Source: Paludisphaera borealis (GTDB taxonomy: Bacteria > Planctomycetota > Planctomycetia > Isosphaerales > Isosphaeraceae). From it: DNA of 64,000 nt. Every line of letters begins with the position of its first letter. Positions within the stretch are counted from its first letter, which is position 1. Below are positions 57,666 through 64,000 of the stretch, piece after piece. The notes below the pieces were generated by a model. It was given only the letters and a program-made list of their open reading frames with translations, made no database searches and was not told where the DNA came from. The DNA is taken from contig NZ_CP019082.1 in assembly GCF_001956985.1 (NCBI RefSeq), forward strand, positions 4,712,001 to 4,776,000, in the 5' to 3' direction. The translations under genes and the position numbers were made by a program.

Positions 57666-58518
57666 AACCGCGACGTCCGTACCAGCCGTCCGCGCGGCGG
57701 TCGCCGCCGCCAAGGCCGACGGCCGCAAGGTCGGCTTCGTTCCCACCATGGGGGCGCTGCACGAGGGACACCTTCGGCTGATCGACCACTGCCGCGACCG
57801 CTCGGGCTTCACGGTGGTGTCGATCTTCGTCAACCCCACCCAGTTCGGCCCGTCGGAAGACTTCAGCCGCTACCCGCGAACCCTCGACGACGACCTCCGC
57901 AAGTGCCGCGAGGCGGGCGCCGACCTCGTGTTCACGCCGACCCCGGCCGAGGTCTACCCGCGCGGCGCGTCGGCGACGACCTTCGTCGAGGTCCCCGGGC
58001 TCTCGCAGGTGCTGGAGGGGGAGATCCGGCCCACCCACTTCCGGGGCGTGACAACGGTCGTGATGGCCTTATTCAACATCGTCCGTCCCGACCTGGCGGT
58101 CTTCGGCCAAAAAGATTATCAACAACAACTCCTGATCCGAAGAATGGTGGAAGACCTGCACGTCGGCGTCGAGATCGCGACCGCCCCCACGGTTCGCGAA
58201 CCCGACGGCCTGGCGATGAGCAGCCGCAACCGCTACCTCGACCCGCGCCAGCGACAGGGCGCCGCGGTGCTTCATCGGGCGCTGGAAGCGGCCCGGCGGC
58301 TGGTCGACGGCGGCGAACGCGACGCGGACCGGGTTCGACAGATCTTGCGATCGACGATAGAATCGGAAGCGACGGCCAGGCTTGAGTACGCCGTGGTGGC
58401 CGACGCGGAAACCCTTGCGGAACTTGGCGATATCGCGCCAGGGCGGGCCGCCGTCGCACTTCTGGCCGCCCGGTTCGGGACGACCCGGCTGATCGACAAC
58501 GCCCGTCTGACGGAGTAA
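57658..58518 (+). CDS. panC: Pantothenate synthetase
   Basis: A 286-residue enzyme joining pantoate and beta-alanine with ATP to form pantothenate. It begins at GTG 57658, inside the ferredoxin gene. Family marks: VPTMGALHEGHLRLI with the HxGH site at 35-38, SIFVNPTQFGPSEDF, VFGQKDYQQ and the MSSRNRYL loop (KMSKS-type). It sits 11 bases before panD, which makes its beta-alanine substrate. Confidence 0.95.
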   Translation: MLETATSVPAVRAAVAAAKADGRKVGFVPTMGALHEGHLRLIDHCRDRSGFTVVSIFVNPTQFGPSEDFSRYPRTLDDDLRKCREAGADLVFTPTPAEVYPRGASATTFVEVPGLSQVLEGEIRPTHFRGVTTVVMALFNIVRPDLAVFGQKDYQQQLLIRRMVEDLHVGVEIATAPTVREPDGLAMSSRNRYLDPRQRQGAAVLHRALEAARRLVDGGERDADRVRQILRSTIESEATARLEYAVVADAETLAELGDIAPGRAAVALLAARFGTTRLIDNARLTE

Positions 58519-58529
58519 GGCGACCACGC

Positions 58530-58958
58530 ATGCAGCTCAAGGTGCTCAAGAGTAAGCTCCATCTGGCGACGATCACCCGGAGCGATCTGTATTACCACGG
58601 CAGCCTGACGATCGACCCCGATCTGATGGACGCCGTTGGCCTCTTGCCGTACGAGTCGATCCTCGTCAGCAACGTCGCAACCGGCATGCGGGCCGAGACC
58701 TACACGCTGCCCGGCCAGCGCGGATCGGGGTCGGTCGAGCTCAACGGCGCAATGGCCAGACTGGGCGCGGTGGGCGACCGCGTCATCGTCATGGCGTTCG
58801 CCCAGATCGAGGCCGCCGAGGTCGACGGCCACAGCCCGCGCGTCGTCGCGCTCGACGCCAAGAACCGGATCGTCGAACGGATCGACTACCCGCCGGTCGC
58901 CCGCGCGTGCGAGGCCGCGGTTCACGCCGGCCCCGATTGCTGGGCCGGCACCGAGTGA
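58530..58958 (+). CDS. panD: Aspartate 1-decarboxylase
   Basis: A 142-residue pyruvoyl enzyme making beta-alanine from aspartate. The self-cleavage site is YYHGSLTID with Gly24-Ser25, exactly where the family cuts to form the pyruvoyl group. VELNGAMARLGAVGDRVIVMAF and EVDGHSPRVVALDAKNRI complete the family pattern. It is a little longer than the usual 120-130 residues. Cotranscribed with panC, which uses its product. Confidence 0.93.
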   Translation: MQLKVLKSKLHLATITRSDLYYHGSLTIDPDLMDAVGLLPYESILVSNVATGMRAETYTLPGQRGSGSVELNGAMARLGAVGDRVIVMAFAQIEAAEVDGHSPRVVALDAKNRIVERIDYPPVARACEAAVHAGPDCWAGTE

Positions 58959-59015
58959 GAGCGACCGCCGATCGCCGCGAAGGACCGGCCGACCCCAATT
59001 AAGGACGATGCTGGC

Positions 59016-59888
59016 ATGCGACAGGTCTTGTTCACGATCCCCGTCTTCGGCGGCGTCAGCGTCTTCGGCTATGGCGCGATGCTGGTCCTGGCCTTCGTCA
59101 CCTCGACCTGGCTGGCCTGCTGGCGGGCGCGTCGCGAGAAGCTCGACCCCGAGGCCGTCCTCGACATGGCGTTCTGGCTGTTCGCCGGCGGACTGATCGG
59201 CGCGCGGCTGTTTTACTGCGTCCAGTACTGGGGCCGAGGCATCGACAACCTGCTCGACGTCTTCCAGTACTGGAAGGGGGGGATCGTCTATTACGGCGGC
59301 ATCTTCGGCGGCGTCCTGGCGTTCTTGATCTACCAAAGACGTCGGAACTTGCCGCTGCGCCCCTATCTTGACGCGCTGGCGCCGTCGATCGCCGTCGGCA
59401 CGTTGTTCGGCCGGCTCGGCTGCTTCCTCAACGGCTGCTGCTACGGCGACGTCTGCCATCTCCCCTGGGCGGTCGCCTTCCCCAAAGAATCTCCTCCGTG
59501 GCAGAGCGAGGTCCGGCTCGGCATGATCCCGACCAACGCGCTCCAGTCGCTTCCGTTGCATCCGACGCAGATCTACTCGGCGCTCGACGCCTTCGTCCTT
59601 TTGATTCTGCTGACCGCCTATTACCCGCTCCGCCGCCGCGACGGCGAGGTGCTGGGTGTGCTGATGCTGACCTACCCGATCACCCGGTTCTTGATCGAGT
59701 TCCTCCGCAACGACGAGCCGATCTTCCGGTTCGGCCTGACCATCTCGCAGAACATCAGCCTCGCGCTGCTGCTCGCGAGCGCCGCGTACTGGTTCTGGCT
59801 GTCGCAGTTTCCCAAGGGCCGCTACGCTGACACCGCGACCCTCGGCGAGCACGCCGTGCCGCGCGCGCTTTCGCCGGCCGCCTCCTGA
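59016..59888 (+). CDS. lgt: Phosphatidylglycerol-prolipoprotein diacylglyceryl transferase
   Basis: A 290-residue integral membrane enzyme that attaches the lipid to lipobox Cys, which serves the many lipoproteins in this window. The signature GRLGCFLNGCCYGDVC near 131-146 and RFLIEFLRND near 228 are clear. The HGGL motif of E. coli is replaced by YYGGIFGG. Seven hydrophobic segments are visible. Positioned 57 bases after panD and possibly cotranscribed, although the functions are unrelated. Confidence 0.95.
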   Translation: MRQVLFTIPVFGGVSVFGYGAMLVLAFVTSTWLACWRARREKLDPEAVLDMAFWLFAGGLIGARLFYCVQYWGRGIDNLLDVFQYWKGGIVYYGGIFGGVLAFLIYQRRRNLPLRPYLDALAPSIAVGTLFGRLGCFLNGCCYGDVCHLPWAVAFPKESPPWQSEVRLGMIPTNALQSLPLHPTQIYSALDAFVLLILLTAYYPLRRRDGEVLGVLMLTYPITRFLIEFLRNDEPIFRFGLTISQNISLALLLASAAYWFWLSQFPKGRYADTATLGEHAVPRALSPAAS

Positions 59889-59895
59889 AGTCGGT

Positions 59896-61584
59896 TCACG
59901 GATGGTCGAGGATGACCGCTCGGAGGTCGAACAGGGCTCCCTTCAAAGGGGGGATGCAGCGGATCTCCAGCCGGTGGACGCCCTCCGGCAGGGTCAGCTC
60001 GCCGACGGGGAACTTCTGATAGCTCGCCCAGTTCTGGGTCGCGAGCGCCTGGCCCTTGAAGACGGCGTCGCCGACGCGGACCTCGTACGAGTTGCCCGCG
60101 GCGCCGTTCTCGTTGGCGTATTCGAGGACCAGGCGGAACCGCGTTTCCTCGTGGACGCGGAACGTCCAGGCCGCGCGGTTGTCGCTGGTGTGCCAGAATC
60201 CGAGGTTGCCGAACGAGTGCTCGAAGGCGAGCGAACTGCCCGAGAGCGACGCGGCGGCCGCGCCCAGGCGGATCGACCCGTCGCTCTGGATGATTGGCAG
60301 GAGAACCGAGGGACCGACCTCCTTGGGTACGAGGTCGCTCGGGTGGGGTAAGGGTTGATGTCGCGGGACCTGGAGGTTGAAGGCGACCAGCGACAGGCCC
60401 GCCAGGATGGGCGCGGCGAGCAGGGCGGGGCGGCGTTTCGCCCAGTGGTAGGCCCTCTCGACCGACCCGACGGGGCGGCCGTGGATCGGCTCTCCGCCGA
60501 GGAAGCGGCCCAGGTCGTCGGCCAGTGCCTTGGCGTCGGAATAACGCTGCGACGGGGCTTTCCGCAGACACTTCAAGGCGATGACGTCCAGGTCGCGCGG
60601 GACTCCCGGCCGCCATCGACTGGGAGGATCGGGCTCTTGCTCGCGAACGAGCTTGAGCGTCTCGGCGGCCGTCTTCGCGAGATGGGGGACGCGGCCCGCG
60701 ACCATCTCATAAAGGATGACGCCCAGGCTGTAGACGTCCGTCGCCGGTCCGAGTTCGCCCACCGCTCCGTCGGCTTGTTCCGGAGCCATGTAGCGCGGGG
60801 TTCCCCGCATCTCGACTCCCTCGCCCCAGTAGGCGTCCGACTCGATCCACTTGGCGATGCCGAAGTCGGTGATCTTGGGAACGCCCTCATGGGTCACGAG
60901 GATGTTGGACGGCTTCAGGTCGCAATGGATGATTCCCTGGCGATGGGCGTAGTCGACGGCCCAGGCCAGAGTCCGGACCAGGTCGGCGGCCAGCCGGGGC
61001 GGGCGCGGCCCTCCCTCGATTCTTTGGTCCAGCGAGCCCCCCTCGACGAGTTCGAGCGCCAGAAACGGGTGGCCGCCGTGCTCGCCGATCTCGAAGATCT
61101 GGACGATGTTGGGATGCTGAAGATGGGCGACGGCCTTGGCTTCGATCTGGAGCAGTTTCGAGACGTCTCCCGCCCGTCCGGCGATCATCTTGAGCGCGAC
61201 CACTCGGCCCAGCTTGCGATGGCGCGCCTTGTAAACGACCCCCGTGCTTCCGACCCCCACCGGCTTTTCGTCGACGTCATAGTCGGGCAAGACGGGAGGG
61301 CTCTCGCCGATCGCGGGAATCGCGTCTCCCGATCTCGGCGGGGGAACATGCGACTGGCCGGGCGAGTCGGACCTCGTCATCGGCGTCGAGGGGAATGAGG
61401 CGAGGGCGGCGCGACGAAGCTCGTCGACGACGAAGTCGGTCTGGTCGTCCAGCAACCGCGCCCGCGACTCGCAGAGCGAGCACGCTTCTTGATGTTCGCG
61501 GACGGCGTCGATCTCGGAGTCGGGAAGGTCTCCCAGCAGAAAGGCCGTCAGGATCTCGTCGGTGGGACATGCATCGATACGCAC
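59896..61584 (-). CDS. Serine/threonine kinase with zinc-finger start and extracytoplasmic beta domain
   Basis: About 562 residues from the GTG at 61584, chosen because GGGGG stands 8 bases upstream; the frame continues to 61842. An N-terminal anti-sigma-like zinc finger (HQEACSLCES) is followed by the kinase: VGVGSTGVVYKARH glycine loop, VALKM lysine, the catalytic loop HCDLKPSN near 217 (Cys in place of the usual Arg, so a non-RD kinase), DFGIAK and APEQAD. A transmembrane helix (AAPILAGLSLVAFNLQV) near 385-404 leads to an outer beta domain (WTFRVHEETRFRLVLEYANE ... GVHRLEIRC) resembling a carbohydrate-binding module. Divergent from an ECF sigma gene. Confidence 0.88.
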   Translation of the reverse strand: MRIDACPTDEILTAFLLGDLPDSEIDAVREHQEACSLCESRARLLDDQTDFVVDELRRAALASFPSTPMTRSDSPGQSHVPPPRSGDAIPAIGESPPVLPDYDVDEKPVGVGSTGVVYKARHRKLGRVVALKMIAGRAGDVSKLLQIEAKAVAHLQHPNIVQIFEIGEHGGHPFLALELVEGGSLDQRIEGGPRPPRLAADLVRTLAWAVDYAHRQGIIHCDLKPSNILVTHEGVPKITDFGIAKWIESDAYWGEGVEMRGTPRYMAPEQADGAVGELGPATDVYSLGVILYEMVAGRVPHLAKTAAETLKLVREQEPDPPSRWRPGVPRDLDVIALKCLRKAPSQRYSDAKALADDLGRFLGGEPIHGRPVGSVERAYHWAKRRPALLAAPILAGLSLVAFNLQVPRHQPLPHPSDLVPKEVGPSVLLPIIQSDGSIRLGAAAASLSGSSLAFEHSFGNLGFWHTSDNRAAWTFRVHEETRFRLVLEYANENGAAGNSYEVRVGDAVFKGQALATQNWASYQKFPVGELTLPEGVHRLEIRCIPPLKGALFDLRAVILDHP

Positions 61585-61780
61585 TTGCCGACCCCCTGTT
61601 GGCTCCTGTACGATGGGCCGGCTCTCGAGAGGAGGACTCGACGTCCGCCTCGCGCTGTCGATCCCAAGCCTCTCCCGCCATGATAGCTCGACGTTATTTC
61701 GACGAATAGCGCTCTTCTTCTTCGACCTCCCTTGCACGTGGTCGAGGAAAACCGCCCTGGGCGAGCGGAGGACGTCCGAC

Positions 61781-62410
61781 ATGGATCGCCTGTCCCCGGC
61801 CAAAGCTCGATCGCGATCCGCAAGCGTCGATTCAGGCGCCACGTCGCTGACCCTGATCGAGCAGGTCCAGGCGCGCGACGGCGAGGCCTGGAAGCGGTTG
61901 GTCGATCTCTACGCGCCGCTGCTCCGCCATTGGTGCCGTCGCTGGGGAGTGCGGAGCGAAGACGTCGACGACGTGTTGCAGGAAGTCTTTCGGGCGGTGG
62001 TCGTCGGCTTGCGGGGCTTTCGACGCGATCGCGAGAGCGCCTCGTTTCGAGGTTGGCTGCACGGCGTGGCTCGTCACAAGGTCCTCTCGCTGATTCGCCG
62101 CGGCGGGTCGCAAGCGCCGGGGGGGACCAACTTTTACGAGCGGACCTTGCTCTTGCCCGATCCGGCGACGGACGACTCCGACGACGAGGAAGGAACGCTC
62201 GTCGGAGACCTCTATCAGAACGCCCTGAGGCTCGTCCGCCTGGAATTCGAAGATCGGACCTGGCAGGCCTTCTGGCGGGCCACGGTCGAGGGCGAGGCCC
62301 CCGCCGCGATCGCGGCCGACCTGGGCGTGACGCCGGCCGCCGTCCGGCAAGCCAAGTCGCGCGTGCTCCGGCGTCTCAAGGACGTCCTCGGCGAATCGCC
62401 GCGATCCTGA
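61781..62410 (+). CDS. ECF-type RNA polymerase sigma factor, divergent from the kinase
   Basis: A 209-residue sigma factor; ATG 61781 has GGAGGAC upstream. Region 2 is WKRLVDLYAPLLRHWCRRWG and DVDDVLQEVFRAVVVGLRGF; region 4 ends in AAIAADLGVTPAAVRQAKSRVLRRLKD. It shares a 196-base divergent control region with the kinase at 59896, whose N-terminal zinc finger is of anti-sigma type, so the two probably form a signalling pair. The genes downstream, a DUF1559/lipoprotein pair, may be targets. Confidence 0.85.
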   Translation: MDRLSPAKARSRSASVDSGATSLTLIEQVQARDGEAWKRLVDLYAPLLRHWCRRWGVRSEDVDDVLQEVFRAVVVGLRGFRRDRESASFRGWLHGVARHKVLSLIRRGGSQAPGGTNFYERTLLLPDPATDDSDDEEGTLVGDLYQNALRLVRLEFEDRTWQAFWRATVEGEAPAAIAADLGVTPAAVRQAKSRVLRRLKDVLGESPRS

Positions 62411-62650
62411 TCCGGCCCGATTCGCCTTCGCCTCGCTTTTCCTGGTGGAACCGTCGCGGAAGACGGGCTCGCGCGCCTTTCGAAAAAAGTCCCGTCACAC
62501 TCCGCGCGAAGAACTCTTGTGGAAGCTGACGGGCGTCTCCTCTTCCCGCGGAGCGCCGTCGATCCCCTTGCGCCTCGCCTCGCCTCTCTCGACCGCGTCA
62601 GCCGTTCCAGGACCTTCATTCCGTCCCAGGATCGTTTTTGAGGAGTCGCC

Positions 62651-63655
62651 ATGCTGCGTCGACGCCCCGCATTCACGCTGATCGAGCTCTTGGTCGTCAT
62701 CGCGATCATCGCCGTCCTGATCGCCCTGCTGCTTCCGGCGGTGCAGTCGGCCCGCGAGGCCGCGCGCCGCGCCCAATGCACCAACAATCTCAAGCAGATC
62801 GGGCTGGCGATCCACAACTATCAGTCCTCCAACAACACCCTTCCTCCAGGCAAGAAGGGTGACGCGTGGGGGACCTGGATGGTCGCCGTCCTGCCGTTCA
62901 TCGAGCAGATGAACTCGTTCAACGGCTGGAATTACCAGGGCAACAACTCCGGTCAGCCGGGGGCCGTGGACTGGCCGCTCCGCTACAACGGCGAGTGCAA
63001 CATCACCGTCACGTCGTCGCGGATCTCGGGCTGGATGTGTCCGAGCGACGGCAACAACTCGCTGCTGAGCGGGATCGGCATCACGGTCAACGGCAACACG
63101 ATGCTCGTGACCTCGCAGAACTACGTGGCGAATTTCGGCAACACCATCATGCAGCAGAGGACGTTCAACAACACCCCCTTCCTCGGCGCGCCGTTCACGT
63201 GCATCGGCTCGCCGCTCGTCGACATCGCAGGGTACGAGGCGCGCGAGCAGTCCGGCGTGCCGAACACGACGTACTCGTTCGCGTCGATCACCGACGGGCT
63301 GAGCAACACGATGATGATGTCCGAGCTGCTCGTCGGCCAGAGTGGGGCCTCGTTCGACCTGCGCGGCTTCACCTGGTGCGGGCCGTTGGGGACCTTCACC
63401 GCGTACACCGGCCCGAACAGCCGCTCGCCGGACGTCCTTTGGCCGGGGCTCTGCAACCCGATCTCCACGAACCCGCCCTGCACCACCGACGACATGACGT
63501 GGTATCTCGCGGCGCGGAGCAAGCATCCCGGCGGGGTCAATGTCGGCATGGTCGACGGCAGCGTCCGGTTCATGAAGGACTCGATCAACCTCGTCACCTG
63601 GGGCGCTCTCAGCACGACCCGGGGAGGCGAGGTCATCAGCGCCGATTCGTATTGA
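62651..63655 (+). CDS. DUF1559 pseudopilin-like protein
   Basis: A 334-residue protein; ATG 62651 follows GAGGAG. It has [20 protein letters not shown] and [13 protein letters not shown], and later [20 protein letters not shown] and [19 protein letters not shown] near paralogue of the protein at 46859. The next gene is the matching lipoprotein, beginning 73 bases after the stop with a short GCGCCCG/CGGGCGC stem at 63687-63709 between. Confidence 0.92.
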   Translation: MLRRRPAFTLIELLVVIAIIAVLIALLLPAVQSAREAARRAQCTNNLKQIGLAIHNYQSSNNTLPPGKKGDAWGTWMVAVLPFIEQMNSFNGWNYQGNNSGQPGAVDWPLRYNGECNITVTSSRISGWMCPSDGNNSLLSGIGITVNGNTMLVTSQNYVANFGNTIMQQRTFNNTPFLGAPFTCIGSPLVDIAGYEAREQSGVPNTTYSFASITDGLSNTMMMSELLVGQSGASFDLRGFTWCGPLGTFTAYTGPNSRSPDVLWPGLCNPISTNPPCTTDDMTWYLAARSKHPGGVNVGMVDGSVRFMKDSINLVTWGALSTTRGGEVISADSY

Positions 63656-63728
63656 GCGTCGTACTTCACCACGATCTGACATCGCGGCGCCCGTCGGCTC
63701 GGCGGGCGCTGTTCAGGGGCTATTGCAT

Positions 63729-64000
63729 ATGGATGTGATCCGGATCGTCACGGGGCGGCGCGCCGCCCTGGCGTCGGCGCTGGCGCTCGCGCTGACTGGT
63801 TGCAGCGAGGCCAGGGACGACTTGCCCCGGGAGGCCGTATCGGGGAAGGTGAAGATCGAGGGGGCTCCCGTCCCGAAGGGCTCGATTCAGTTTCGGTCGG
63901 CCGACGGAAGCATGGAAGTCGGGGGCGTTGTCAAGGACGGGGCTTTCGCGATTCCAAAGGCCGACGGCCCGGTTCCTGGAAAGTACAAGGTCTCGGTCAC
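63729..64000 (+). CDS. Small lipoprotein, partner of DUF1559 (3' end outside window)
   Basis: Opens at ATG 63729 with MDVIRIVTGRR, a hydrophobic leader ASALALALTGC forming a lipobox near residue 25, and VSGKVKIEGAPVPKGSIQF, then VPGKYKVSV, matching the proteins at 14068 and 46345. It is cut by the window end after about 90 codons, with the reading frame open. Confidence 0.85.
   Translation, partial: MDVIRIVTGRRAALASALALALTGCSEARDDLPREAVSGKVKIEGAPVPKGSIQFRSADGSMEVGGVVKDGAFAIPKADGPVPGKYKVSV

Noticed and set aside
1-64000. Prophage, integrative element or insertion sequence
   Set aside because: No transposase, integrase, recombinase, capsid or tail protein was recognised in any frame.

Overview
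The window looks like a chromosome segment from a planctomycete, most likely the Isosphaeraceae group. It is GC-rich and carries several family hallmarks: three DUF1559 pseudopilin-like proteins paired with small lipoproteins, three type I sulfatases, two Gfo/Idh/MocA oxidoreductases with twin-arginine-like leaders, two PEP-CTERM proteins, and two ECF sigma factor/serine-threonine kinase pairs. Assignment is from gene content and family recognition only; no search was run.

Layout. 1-2000: end of a flagellar cluster (3' part of flhF, a 70-residue protein with the FlhG activator motif but no ATPase domain, a 9-codon micro-ORF, then a FliA/WhiG sigma factor and a strong terminator). 2300-8400: secreted and envelope proteins, a TlpA-like protein lacking the second active-site cysteine, a methyltransferase, a lipoprotein and a DUF937/OmpA-like protein. 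9000-17700: a DUF4886 esterase-like protein, three sulfatases, a DUF1559/lipoprotein pair, an ArsR/SRPBCC pair and a DUF1877 protein. 18100-25700: a repeat array, then three minus-strand genes (GTPase/membrane protein and two related envelope proteins) interrupted by a plus-strand RelE-like/Shedu-like cassette. 26100-36000: pyruvate kinase, an oxidoreductase, two PEP-CTERM proteins, a WD40 kinase with its ECF sigma factor. 36500-44800: priA, a frameshifted nadD, a glycosyltransferase, an oxidoreductase, a dehydrogenase bracketed by palindromic repeats, a GlsB-like protein and trpS. 44900-48600: a second repeat array, a membrane protein, a lipoprotein/DUF1559 pair and a small stress-type protein. 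48700-64000: a TPR protein, an operon ending in comEC and a hydrolase, a PAS histidine kinase, a ferredoxin-panC-panD-lgt run, a non-RD kinase divergent from an ECF sigma factor, and a third DUF1559/lipoprotein pair cut by the window end.

The least explained material is non-coding. Five dispersed long palindromes share a stem with compensatory base changes, a GGCCG loop core and, in three copies, a TGAAAAT box at a fixed distance. Two intergenic arrays repeat a short motif (GCGCGATCGAAGCCAATC and variants); in both, a possible promoter would produce RNA of the same polarity. No transposase, integrase, CRISPR-Cas genes, tRNA or rRNA was seen.
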